From contig JAVVFH010000027.1 in the NCBI GenBank assembly GCA_032250585.1, positions 1 through 22,970 on the forward strand: a DNA stretch of 22,970 bases. Direction: 5' to 3'. The notes under the pieces are model-generated. The model searched no databases. It was not told the DNA's origin and worked only from the letters and a program-made list of their open reading frames with translations. The stretch is from JAVVFH01 sp032250585. GTDB taxonomy: Bacteria; Pseudomonadota; Gammaproteobacteria; Xanthomonadales; SZUA-36. The first letter of the stretch is position 1, and each line of letters begins with the position of its first letter. A program made the translations under genes and the position numbers. Positions 8,022-13,671 of the stretch are shown one piece after another.

Positions 8022-9158
8022 ATGAGCGAGAGTTGTCCAGGCGCCGCGGAAGTCCATGTCCCTTCCGGCCTGCACGCCCAGTCGCGTTTTTTCGCAGCCA
8101 CACGCGGTCTGTGGCTGCGCCTGGCCGCGCTGGAAAGCGCCGCCCTGGGCGATGAAATCCGCGACATTCCAATCGACCGGCCTGTCTACGTCACCAGCCT
8201 GCCCCGCTCCGGCACCACGATCCTGGTCGAGATGCTGGCGCGCCACCCGGCGCTGACCAGTCACCGCTACAGCGATTTCCCCAACGTCTGGACGCCCTAC
8301 TGGCGCAATTACCTGCTGCAGAAAACCCGGCGCCAGGCGCCGCCAAAGCAGGAACGCGCGCACCGGGACCGCATCGAGGTCAGCGGCGACAGCCCGGAAG
8401 CCGTCGAAGAGGTCCTCTGGATGCATTTTTTCCCGGACAGCCACGATCCGAAAAGCAGCAGCGTACTCGACGGCTCCCGGCGCAACGCGACTTTCGACAC
8501 CTTTTACCGGGATCACATCCGCAAGCTGCTGGTGGTTCGTTCGGCATCGCGCTATCTGGCCAAGGGCAATTACAACCTGGCTCGGATTGGCTACCTGCGC
8601 GCGCTGTTTTCAGACGCAAAATTCCTGATCCCGATCCGCGATCCGCTCCACCACGTCGCCTCGCTGGAAAAACAGCACCGGCTGTTTTGCCGGGCCGGCG
8701 CGCAGGACCCCCGCGTGCCGTTGCAGTTGGCGCTGGCGGGACACTTCGAGTTCGGGCCGCGCCGCCGGCCGCTGAATCTCGGCGACGACGCCCAGGTCGA
8801 TGGCATTCGCGAGGCCTGGGCGGCCGGGCGCTCGGTGGATGGCTGGTCGCGCTACTGGGCCATGACCTACCGCTACCTGCTCGACCTGCTGGAGAGCGAC
8901 CAGGACGCAGCCGACGCCTGTCTGCTGTTTCGTTACGAGACGCTCTGCCAGTCCTCAGCCACGGTCATCGACCGCATTCTCGAACATTGCGAATTGCCGC
9001 TCGCGGGCTTCGAGCAAACCCGGGAAAGCTATTGCAGGCACCTGAAACTGCCGGACTATTACGCACCGGACTTCAGCTCCGACGAGCAGGACCTCATCCA
9101 CGAAAACTGCACGGCCGTCTACGAGCGCCTATGCCGATGGATCGAGAAACCGGTATGA
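8022..9158 (+). CDS. PAPS-dependent sulfotransferase family protein
   Basis: This is a 378-residue, probably cytoplasmic enzyme expected to move sulfate from PAPS to a hydroxyl or amine acceptor. The 5'-phosphosulfate-binding loop is visible at residues 58-66 (TSLPRSGTT). The 3'-phosphate-binding region is at about 203-217 (IPIRDPLHHVASLEKQH, with Arg206 and Ser214). The layout fits the bacterial Sulfotransfer_3 group rather than eukaryotic cytosolic enzymes. The ATG at 8022 is the only good start, because an in-frame stop lies at 7995-7997. No clear Shine-Dalgarno precedes it, only the repeat described separately. It follows the two phosphatase-superfamily lipoproteins by 51 bases on the same strand. 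Pairing a sulfate-adding enzyme with a sulfatase-like protein hints at a sulfated product, but the sulfatase-like protein lacks the usual sulfatase nucleophile. The acceptor is unknown. Confidence 0.88.
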   Translation: MSESCPGAAEVHVPSGLHAQSRFFAATRGLWLRLAALESAALGDEIRDIPIDRPVYVTSLPRSGTTILVEMLARHPALTSHRYSDFPNVWTPYWRNYLLQKTRRQAPPKQERAHRDRIEVSGDSPEAVEEVLWMHFFPDSHDPKSSSVLDGSRRNATFDTFYRDHIRKLLVVRSASRYLAKGNYNLARIGYLRALFSDAKFLIPIRDPLHHVASLEKQHRLFCRAGAQDPRVPLQLALAGHFEFGPRRRPLNLGDDAQVDGIREAWAAGRSVDGWSRYWAMTYRYLLDLLESDQDAADACLLFRYETLCQSSATVIDRILEHCELPLAGFEQTRESYCRHLKLPDYYAPDFSSDEQDLIHENCTAVYERLCRWIEKPV

Positions 9159-9215
9159 TCGGCCGGGCTTTGCCGCTATACTTTTTCGCCGACATTCCCC
9201 ACCGCGACCCTGATC

Positions 9216-9482
9216 ATGTTTAAAAAAACCTTCTCCACCGCATTTGTCCTTTTCGCAGCCACCCTGCTGGCCGCCCCGCTGGAAGCCTATGTCGGGCCGG
9301 GTGCGGGCATCAGTGTGCTCGGCTCGCTGCTGGGCATCCTGGCAACCATCGTGGTCGCCATCGGTGCCGTCATTTTCTGGCCGGTGAGAAAAATGTTGAA
9401 GCGCCGCAAGGCCAATGCCACCGCGGCACAGGAAACCGCCGCGGACCCGGCGGCCGGGAAACCGCCGTCTACTGAAGCCTGA
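9216..9482 (+). CDS. Small exported/membrane protein with a YVGPGAG motif
   Basis: This is an 88-residue protein. Residues 1-24 look like a signal peptide (MFKKTFSTAFVLF, then PLEA), followed at once by YVGPGAGIS. A transmembrane segment follows at about 33-56, then WPVRKMLKRRK as a basic cytoplasmic anchor and an Ala/Thr/Pro-rich tail. If the signal peptide is cleaved, the mature protein would begin with the YVGPGAG motif outside the membrane. I recall small proteins with a Y-[VI]-GPGAG start and one TM helix near phosphatase- or sulfatase-superfamily genes, but I know of no assigned function. It lies 57 bases after the sulfotransferase gene and two bases before the next one. TATACT at 9177-9182 might be a -10 element, without a recognisable -35. 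The gene is real by pattern; its role is unknown. Confidence 0.8.
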   Translation: MFKKTFSTAFVLFAATLLAAPLEAYVGPGAGISVLGSLLGILATIVVAIGAVIFWPVRKMLKRRKANATAAQETAADPAAGKPPSTEA

Positions 9483-9484
9483 GG

Positions 9485-10249
9485 GTGGGCCTGCTCGATC
9501 TTCCTGCGCCGATCCTGGGCGCTGTCGACGGCGCGCTCGGCACGTTCTTGCCGGGTTTCCTGCGCCTGCTGCTGTGGGGCGTGCTGGCCGGCTGGCTCAC
9601 CATGATCACCTATCGGCGCCTCTCCAACCAGGAGAAGATAGGCCGGCTCAAGGTCGAACAAAAAGTCCAGCAGAAACTGATCGCCGACTTCGACGGCGAG
9701 TTCAATGAACTCCTGCCGCTGATCCGCAAAACCCTCGGCACCGGCTTCCGCCAGCTCGGCCTGGCACTGGGCCCGGCACTGCTGGCGACCGTGCCCGTGC
9801 TGTTCCTGGTGGTGTGGGTCGCGGGACGCTTTGCCTTCGACCAGCCGGAAATTGGCGCAACCGTCTCTTTCACGCCCGAGCCGGCGCGCACCGAACTTCA
9901 ATGGCAGCCGCCTGAAGCGGCAACGGAAAGTGAAGACGGGTGGTCCGTTGAATGGCCGGCTCCCGGGCAGAATGTTCGCCTCAGCGACGGACGCAACAAC
10001 GCTCTGCTCGAACTCCCGCTCGAGCACGCCGTGCCGGTGATCCACAAGAAGCATTGGTGGAATGCGCTGATGGCGAACCCCATCGGTTACCTGCCGGATG
10101 AATCGCCGGTCGAGGTCGTCCATATCGGCCTGCCCAAAAACATTGTGATTGCCGCCGGTCCGGGCTGGATGCGCGGCTGGATGTTCACCTTTTTCCTGTC
10201 CTTCCTGCTCGCTTCGGTTGGCTTCAAGTTCGTTTTGAAAATCGACTGA
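9485..10249 (+). CDS. Three-TM membrane protein with cytoplasmic coiled coil and periplasmic domain (EMC3/YidC-like outline)
   Basis: The GTG at 9485 begins two bases after the preceding stop; no ATG is usable before residue 40. The 254-residue product has an amphipathic N terminus, TM1 at about 24-43, a charged helical stretch at about 44-90 (RRLSNQEKIGRLKVEQKV and on), TM2 at about 92-114 beginning LALGPALLATVPVLF, a soluble region at about 115-225, and TM3 at about 228-250. A first TM, a basic coiled coil and a second TM starting with a Pro-containing LATVP-type helix recall the EMC3/DUF106 branch of the Oxa1/YidC insertase superfamily. Here a roughly 110-residue presumed periplasmic domain separates TM2 and TM3. 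The resemblance is read by eye only. It is tightly linked to the YVGPGAG gene, so the two probably work together. An unrelated hypothetical membrane protein remains possible. Confidence 0.75.
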   Translation: MGLLDLPAPILGAVDGALGTFLPGFLRLLLWGVLAGWLTMITYRRLSNQEKIGRLKVEQKVQQKLIADFDGEFNELLPLIRKTLGTGFRQLGLALGPALLATVPVLFLVVWVAGRFAFDQPEIGATVSFTPEPARTELQWQPPEAATESEDGWSVEWPAPGQNVRLSDGRNNALLELPLEHAVPVIHKKHWWNALMANPIGYLPDESPVEVVHIGLPKNIVIAAGPGWMRGWMFTFFLSFLLASVGFKFVLKID

Positions 10250-10265
10250 CGGGCTTCGTCGTCAG
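10246..10265. terminator. Possible bidirectional hairpin between convergent genes
   Basis: CTGACG (10246-10251) and CGTCAG (10260-10265) form a 6-bp stem with an 8-base loop, spanning the stops of the membrane-protein gene and tadA. On the minus strand it is followed by a short ATTTTC run. There is no T-run on the plus strand. It is weak as an intrinsic terminator. Confidence 0.3.
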
Positions 10266-10738
10266 GACGGTGCCGCTTTTCGCCGGTTCCGAAAAAAAAC
10301 CTTCAGCAGTTCCCCGCACTCGTCGGCCAGCACGCCGCCACGCACGCTCAGGCGGTGGTTGTGCGCATGGATTTGCGTCAGGTCGAAAGCCCCGCCGAGC
10401 GCGCCGGTCTTCGGATCGGGCGCGCCGAACACCACAGCGTCCAGCCGGCTGTGCAGCGCGGCGCCCACGCACATCGCGCAGGGCTCCAGCGTCACGTACA
10501 GCGTGCAGCCGGGCATCCGGTGGTTCCCCAGGCGCCGCCCCGCGGCGCGCAGCGCGACAATTTCCGCGTGCGCGCTGGGATCGCCCAGCTCGATGTTCCG
10601 ATTCCAGCCTTCACCGACCGCTTCGCCGGCGCAGACCACCACCGCCCCGACCGGCACTTCGCCCTGCGCCCCGGCGTCCCGCGCCCGCGCCAGCGCGCGG
10701 CGCATCCAGTGTTGGTCCTGCTCACTGAAAGTCTGCAT
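10262..10738 (-). CDS. tadA: tRNA-specific adenosine deaminase TadA
   Basis: This is a 158-residue zinc deaminase that converts adenosine 34 of tRNA-Arg(ACG) to inosine for wobble decoding in the cytoplasm. The cytidine-deaminase-fold zinc site is complete: HAE at residues 57-59 (His57 ligand, Glu59 proton shuttle) and PCAMC at 86-90 (Cys87, Cys90). GEVPVGAVVV and FGAPDPKTGALGG are also typical of TadA. The length is normal. The ATG at 10738 has GGAGA a few bases upstream. In relatives such as Pseudomonas, tadA follows guaA on the same strand; here they are also co-oriented but separated by about 2.9 kb of accessory genes. It must therefore now be transcribed from inside or beyond that insert, and I could not find a convincing promoter in 10739-10850. 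Confidence 0.96.
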   Translation of the reverse strand: MQTFSEQDQHWMRRALARARDAGAQGEVPVGAVVVCAGEAVGEGWNRNIELGDPSAHAEIVALRAAGRRLGNHRMPGCTLYVTLEPCAMCVGAALHSRLDAVVFGAPDPKTGALGGAFDLTQIHAHNHRLSVRGGVLADECGELLKVFFRNRRKAAPS

Positions 10739-10785
10739 GCTGCTTTCTCCATGTATTCGCTGCGCGATCGCCCCGCATTTCCGAC

Positions 10786-10796
10786 CACTCCCACTC
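10786..10796. repeat. Distal att-like copy of the guaA 3' end
   Basis: CACTCCCACTC matches 13672-13682 exactly in direct orientation. Read on the minus strand it is GAGTGGGAGTG, the codons for the last Glu-Trp-Glu of GuaA. Eleven bases is short, so chance is possible; the position is what makes it notable. Confidence 0.4.
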
Positions 10797-10829
10797 CATT
10801 GCGAATTAACCTTTAACCCACGGGGCCAG

Positions 10830-10858
10830 TTGACTTAGCTGAACTCGAGGCATATGCT
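10830..10858 (+). promoter_or_regulatory. vapBC promoter
   Basis: TTGACT at 10830-10835 (5 of 6 to the -35 consensus) is 17 bases from TATGCT at 10853-10858 (4 of 6 to the -10 consensus). This places transcription start about 30 bases before the vapB ATG. The -10 lies inside the operator palindrome. Confidence 0.65.
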
Positions 10859-10870
10859 AAGACATATGCC
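10849..10870. promoter_or_regulatory. Operator palindrome overlapping the vapBC -10
   Basis: Perfect 8-bp inverted arms GGCATATG (10849-10856) and CATATGCC (10863-10870) flank the 6-base spacer CTAAGA. The palindrome covers the -10 element and probable transcription start of vapBC. VapB or the VapBC complex usually autorepresses by binding such a site. Confidence 0.7.
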
Positions 10871-10892
10871 TAATAACCGAAAGGATATTCAA

Positions 10893-11135
10893 ATGTCAAC
10901 TTCTGAACGCCACGTACGCCTCTTTCGCAACGGGCGCAACCAGGCACTGCGCATCCCTCGCGAGTTCGAGTTCGAAGGTGATGAAGCACTCATCCACAAG
11001 GAGGGGGACCGGCTGATCGTGGAGCCGATCCGTAAAGGCAAGCTGCTGACGCTGCTGGCCTCTCTGGAGCCGTTGACTGAACCCTTCCCCGATATCGATG
11101 ATGACCTGCCTCCACTGGATGACCAGCAGTTGTGA
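10893..11135 (+). CDS. vapB: VapB-type antitoxin (AbrB/MazE-like swapped-hairpin)
   Basis: This is an 80-residue antitoxin. The N-terminal half (LFRNGRNQALRIPREFEF, then ALIHKEGDRLIVEP) is the AbrB/MazE-like DNA-binding fold. The C-terminal half (residues 50-80) is acidic and rich in Leu, Pro and Asp, as expected for a segment that wraps and blocks a PIN toxin. The ATG at 10893 is preferred over the one at 10854: AAGGA at 10881-10885 stands seven bases before it, and the upstream ATG lies inside the operator. Its stop overlaps the toxin start by four bases (GTGA), so toxin translation is coupled to antitoxin translation. It should neutralise VapC and repress the operon through the upstream palindrome. 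Confidence 0.9.
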   Translation: MSTSERHVRLFRNGRNQALRIPREFEFEGDEALIHKEGDRLIVEPIRKGKLLTLLASLEPLTEPFPDIDDDLPPLDDQQL

Positions 11136-11545
11136 GTGCCAAGCCGAGGTATTTACTCGATACCAACATCCTGTCCGACCTTGTGCGCAATCCGCAAGGC
11201 GCCGTCGCAGCGCAGATCACCAGGGTGGGCGAGACGACTGTCTGCACCAGTGTCATTGTAGCGGCAGAACTCCGCTACGGCGCAATCAAGTCAAACTCTG
11301 CAAAAATCGCAGAACGCATTGACATAATCCTCTCGGCGCTGGAAATCCTCCCACTGGAAACACCCGCCGACCGCCAATACGCGTCATTGCGCCATCACCT
11401 CACAGGCCAGGGAACACCCATTGGGCCAAATGATCTGCTGATTGCGGCACATGCTCTCGTAAATGACTTTACCGTTATCACCGCCAATGTCGGGGAGTTC
11501 TCCCGGGTGCCCGGGCTGAAGGTGGAGAACTGGTTGCAGGCATAG
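11132..11545 (+). CDS. vapC: VapC-type PIN-domain toxin (ribonuclease)
   Basis: This is a 137-residue PIN-domain endoribonuclease, presumably cutting tRNA or rRNA when not bound by antitoxin. The acidic active site is present: Asp10 in LLDTN, Glu46 in AAELRYG, Asp101 in GPNDLLIAAHAL, and the TANVGEF end motif with Asn119 and Glu122. The GTG start at 11132 overlaps the vapB stop. The length and the TGQGTPIGPND block are typical of the VapC/FitB branch. It looks intact and active. G+C is lower than in housekeeping neighbours (28 of 60 in line 11281), consistent with horizontal gain. The exact RNA target cannot be told from sequence. Confidence 0.93.
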   Translation: MSAKPRYLLDTNILSDLVRNPQGAVAAQITRVGETTVCTSVIVAAELRYGAIKSNSAKIAERIDIILSALEILPLETPADRQYASLRHHLTGQGTPIGPNDLLIAAHALVNDFTVITANVGEFSRVPGLKVENWLQA

Positions 11546-11581
11546 TCTGCGACGCCTGCCCAAAATACCTTCCACCGCTGA

Positions 11582-11626
11582 CCCCGCGTCTCGACTGAGC
11601 GGTTTCAGCGCGAGGGCGGGGCTTTT
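11582..11626 (+). terminator. Probable intrinsic terminator of vapBC
   Basis: A long stem-loop pairs CCCCGC (11582-11587) with GCGGGG (11616-11621), CTCG (11590-11593) with CGAG (11611-11614), and CTGA (11595-11598) with TCAG (11605-11608), with small bulges between. A CTTTTC run follows on the plus strand. It begins 37 bases after the vapC stop. The T-run is short. Confidence 0.55.
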
Positions 11627-11746
11627 CGGCGGTCGCTGCACCTTTCGCAAAGAGAAACTTCGCGCTCTTCCGCTTCGACGACGGTATTACTCTTGCCCTC
11701 ACGAATCCGGGCGATGACTGGCGAGAAAAAGGGACCGGTCCGTTGA

Positions 11747-12304
11747 TCATGAGGGATCTGTCAGATGATCTTCAGTGGCTTGCGAGTGGTCCTGGATTGT
11801 ACTTGAAGGCAACAGGTCTTCGAGAAAAAACGCCGACAGCTCAGAGCGACCCGCCAGCCCGGCCTTGGCGTAGATAGCCATCGATTGTACGCGCGCTGTT
11901 TTTTCCGTGGTTTTCCTGACCATGGCAATGTCCTTCAAGCTCAGGCCCTTGAGTAACAGAAACGCGACTTCGCGCTCTGCCGGGGTCAAACCCCAGGCCG
12001 TGAGTTGTTGATCGATCAGGCTTGAAAGACCCTCCAGGTACCTTTTCGAGCGTGTCTGCCATTGTTCCGCTTCAACCTTGAGTGTGGCTGACAGCTTGCG
12101 CTCCCGGCTCAGGTCCCTGCGCAGCCTGATCATGTCTTTCAAAATGAAAAACGTGCCCCCCAAAGCCAACAAGCCGGCAGTCCCTTCGGTAAGAAGATGC
12201 CAAAAAGCGACCCCTTCACGCGAATCGATGACCAGGTCAGTGGCGATAATCGCGGTGATTGAGATCAGAGTGGCGAGCAGGATTATGTGATCACGTATGT
12301 TCAT
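11747..12304 (-). CDS. Membrane-anchored LuxR-type transcriptional regulator
   Basis: This is a 185-residue protein. Two N-terminal hydrophobic helices (about residues 7-26 and 36-55) are followed by a charged, probably coiled-coil linker (60-95) and a C-terminal LuxR/GerE helix-turn-helix (105-162). The HTH is recognised by LTPAEREVAFLLLKGLSLKDIA, then KTTEKTARVQSMAIYAKAGL and SRSEL-like GRSEL. There is no receiver or autoinducer-binding domain, so sensing must occur through the membrane part or a partner. It starts eight bases after the cytochrome b561 stop, without a clear Shine-Dalgarno, suggesting coupled translation. The likely arrangement is a regulator that reads the state of the adjacent membrane cytochrome or the quinone pool; that is inference. 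Downstream, the LuxR stop is followed on its own strand by CCCTTTTTC, perhaps part of a terminator. Confidence 0.85.
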   Translation of the reverse strand: MNIRDHIILLATLISITAIIATDLVIDSREGVAFWHLLTEGTAGLLALGGTFFILKDMIRLRRDLSRERKLSATLKVEAEQWQTRSKRYLEGLSSLIDQQLTAWGLTPAEREVAFLLLKGLSLKDIAMVRKTTEKTARVQSMAIYAKAGLAGRSELSAFFLEDLLPSSTIQDHSQATEDHLTDPS

Positions 12305-12312
12305 CGTCAGAC

Positions 12313-13050
12313 TCAGTCGTCGTCCTCTTCACGGTCATCGTCGTGACCGCGTCCATGATCGCCATCCTCAAGCTCGGTGAGTTGCAAGGTATTGCCAGCA
12401 ATTGACAGGGTCCGGCTATCGGGATTGTAGTTGCCGACAAGATAAACGCCACCACCAAGGCTCAGCGCCAGCACCAGCAATCCAACAGCCGTATGCGAAG
12501 TTACCGGTATTTCCGTGTCAGGGACATGCTGCTTGCGGCCGTTAATCATGCTTTTTCCGATCGGGTCTTTGTGTTTGACGGTGTGCAGCATAATACCGGC
12601 AACGTGCAGCAAAACGACGACGATAAAGCTGTTCGCCAGTACTTCATGCACATCTTCCAGGCTTTCACCCGCCGGGCTTGAAATCATGAGGTAGCCGGTA
12701 ATGCCCAGACCCAGCGCCAACAGCATCATGATAACAGCCGCCCAGCTCGAAGCCGGGTTATGACCAGACCAAAAGCGGGTCATGCCGATCAGTGCGCTTT
12801 TCAGATAGTTGACCAGTGCTGCGGGCCGTAGTGAAAAATCCTTAAAGCGGGCATGCGGCGAGCCAATAACACCCCATACGATCCGCAATATCACGGCAAA
12901 AACCATCACCATGCCGGCAATCATATGGTAAGAAAACCCTGTCCCATCATCGTCAACGGTATTGGCAATTGCAAAGGCTGTTAAAAAGCAGCCGGCGAAT
13001 ATCCAGTGAAATACCCGGGTTGGCAGGTCGTATACACGCTTTCCGTTCAT
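12313..13050 (-). CDS. Cytochrome b561-like membrane diheme protein with acidic C-terminal tail
   Basis: This is a 245-residue inner-membrane b-type cytochrome of the bacterial cytochrome b561/hydrogenase-type group. It starts with the typical VYDLPTRVFHWIFAG block. TM helices fall at about 15-31, 42-62, 103-123 and 138-158, with a further one at about 187-206. Candidate haem ligands are His15, His42, His135 and His149 or His156. These proteins pass electrons between quinol and a periplasmic partner. After the last TM there is a roughly 40-residue tail that ends in a His- and Asp-rich run (DHGRGHDDDREEDDD), which may bind metal. GAGGA at 13057-13061 stands six bases before the ATG. No partner cytochrome c gene is nearby; the only operon partner is the LuxR-type regulator. 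Confidence 0.9.
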   Translation of the reverse strand: MNGKRVYDLPTRVFHWIFAGCFLTAFAIANTVDDDGTGFSYHMIAGMVMVFAVILRIVWGVIGSPHARFKDFSLRPAALVNYLKSALIGMTRFWSGHNPASSWAAVIMMLLALGLGITGYLMISSPAGESLEDVHEVLANSFIVVVLLHVAGIMLHTVKHKDPIGKSMINGRKQHVPDTEIPVTSHTAVGLLVLALSLGGGVYLVGNYNPDSRTLSIAGNTLQLTELEDGDHGRGHDDDREEDDD

Positions 13051-13113
13051 GGTTGTTCCTCATCGCTTGCATTAAATTGATGCCAGCATGAACAATGACG
13101 GTGATGAGTACTA

Positions 13114-13287
13114 TTGACCAAAAGACCTACAGCGGTGCTGACGGGGTTACGCGGCTTTAATTATCTGCCCAGGGTGCTTACCGGAGTGAAATTCAAAGAT
13201 GGGATCGAGGTAATAGACTTCGACCAGGCCGCCGCTTGGATGAGACGGCCAAACACCGGATTTGACAACAGCTCGCAAGCCTCTTAA
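13114..13287 (+). other. Unrecognised small ORF in the gap before the ParE-like toxin
   Basis: A TTG-initiated frame of 57 codons (MTKRPTAVLTGLRGFNYL, then a KFKDGIEVIDFDQ segment) ends at 13285-13287. The K-x-x-DG-x-x-x-x-DF pattern is faintly like small DUF2442-type proteins, but no family is recognised and no Shine-Dalgarno is seen. It occupies the place where an antitoxin gene would be expected. The rest of 13051-13243 holds the cytochrome b561 upstream region, with no convincing promoter found. Confidence 0.2.
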
Positions 13288-13336
13288 AAAAGCCTTTGCC
13301 GATTTTCGAAAGCTCGTCAAGGAAGGTACTGAGTGA
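13244..13336 (+). pseudogene. Apparent remnant of an antitoxin C terminus ahead of the ParE-like toxin
   Basis: The frame that ends at the TGA overlapping the toxin start (GTGA, 13333-13336) reads PDLTTARKPLKKAFADFRKL and ends KEGTE. It is closed upstream by an in-frame TGA at 13241-13243 and has no ATG or GTG, only a TTG at 13262. Antitoxin genes of this kind normally run 60-90 codons and overlap the toxin start in exactly this way. This looks like the tail of an antitoxin whose 5' part is lost or frameshifted. Confidence 0.35.
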
Positions 13337-13659
13337 AACGCTGTCGCGTCCGGCTTGCCGAGGATGCAGAACAGGACCTCGTCGATATCTACCGCTATAT
13401 TGCTCACCACGACCCTTTAGAGAGTGCGGACTACCTACTCGGTCAGCTGGAATCCCTCTGCTCGCGACTTGCCGAACTGCCCGAACGAGGACAGGTTCCA
13501 CCAGAACTCGATCGAATCGGTATGAAAACCTACCGGGAAGTCCATTTCAAGCCGTACCGTGTCATCCATGAAGCGATCCGTCAGGACGTTTTCGTTCACT
13601 GCAATCTCGATGGCCGCAGGGATATGCCTTCGTTACTTCAGCGACGACTGATACGTTAG
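13333..13659 (+). CDS. parE: RelE/ParE-superfamily toxin
   Basis: This is a 108-residue protein of the ParE/RelE toxin fold. It begins VKRCRVRLAEDAEQDLVDIYRYIA, the usual beta strand plus two-helix hairpin, followed by LGQLESLCSRLAELPERG, then VPPELDRIGMKTYREVHFKPYRVIHEA and a final FVHCNLDGRRDM strand. The pattern is closest to ParE, whose members poison DNA gyrase; RelE-like mRNA cleavage is not excluded. It starts with GTG in a 4-bp overlap with a short upstream frame, the arrangement of an antitoxin-toxin operon, but no intact antitoxin is visible. If it is truly unpaired, it may be inactive, weakly toxic or silent. It converges on guaA and ends inside a hairpin. Confidence 0.85.
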   Translation: MKRCRVRLAEDAEQDLVDIYRYIAHHDPLESADYLLGQLESLCSRLAELPERGQVPPELDRIGMKTYREVHFKPYRVIHEAIRQDVFVHCNLDGRRDMPSLLQRRLIR

Positions 13660-13671
13660 ACAGTCGTCGCT
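13640..13671. terminator. 11-bp hairpin between convergent parE and guaA
   Basis: AGCGACGACTG (13640-13650) pairs perfectly with CAGTCGTCGCT (13661-13671) around the 10-base loop ATACGTTAGA. The loop holds the parE stop and the stem's right arm reaches the guaA stop. It is positioned as a bidirectional terminator but has no T-run on either side, so it may instead act as a 3'-end stabiliser. Confidence 0.45.

Noticed and set aside
6954..8516. 520-codon minus-strand open frame opposite the phosphodiesterase and sulfotransferase genes
   Set aside because: It crosses two well-supported plus-strand genes and has no family features; GC-rich codon bias explains its length.
13147..13410. Minus-strand 87-codon frame covering the parE 5' region
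   Set aside because: It overlaps the supported toxin start and has no family resemblance or Shine-Dalgarno, so it was not called as a gene.
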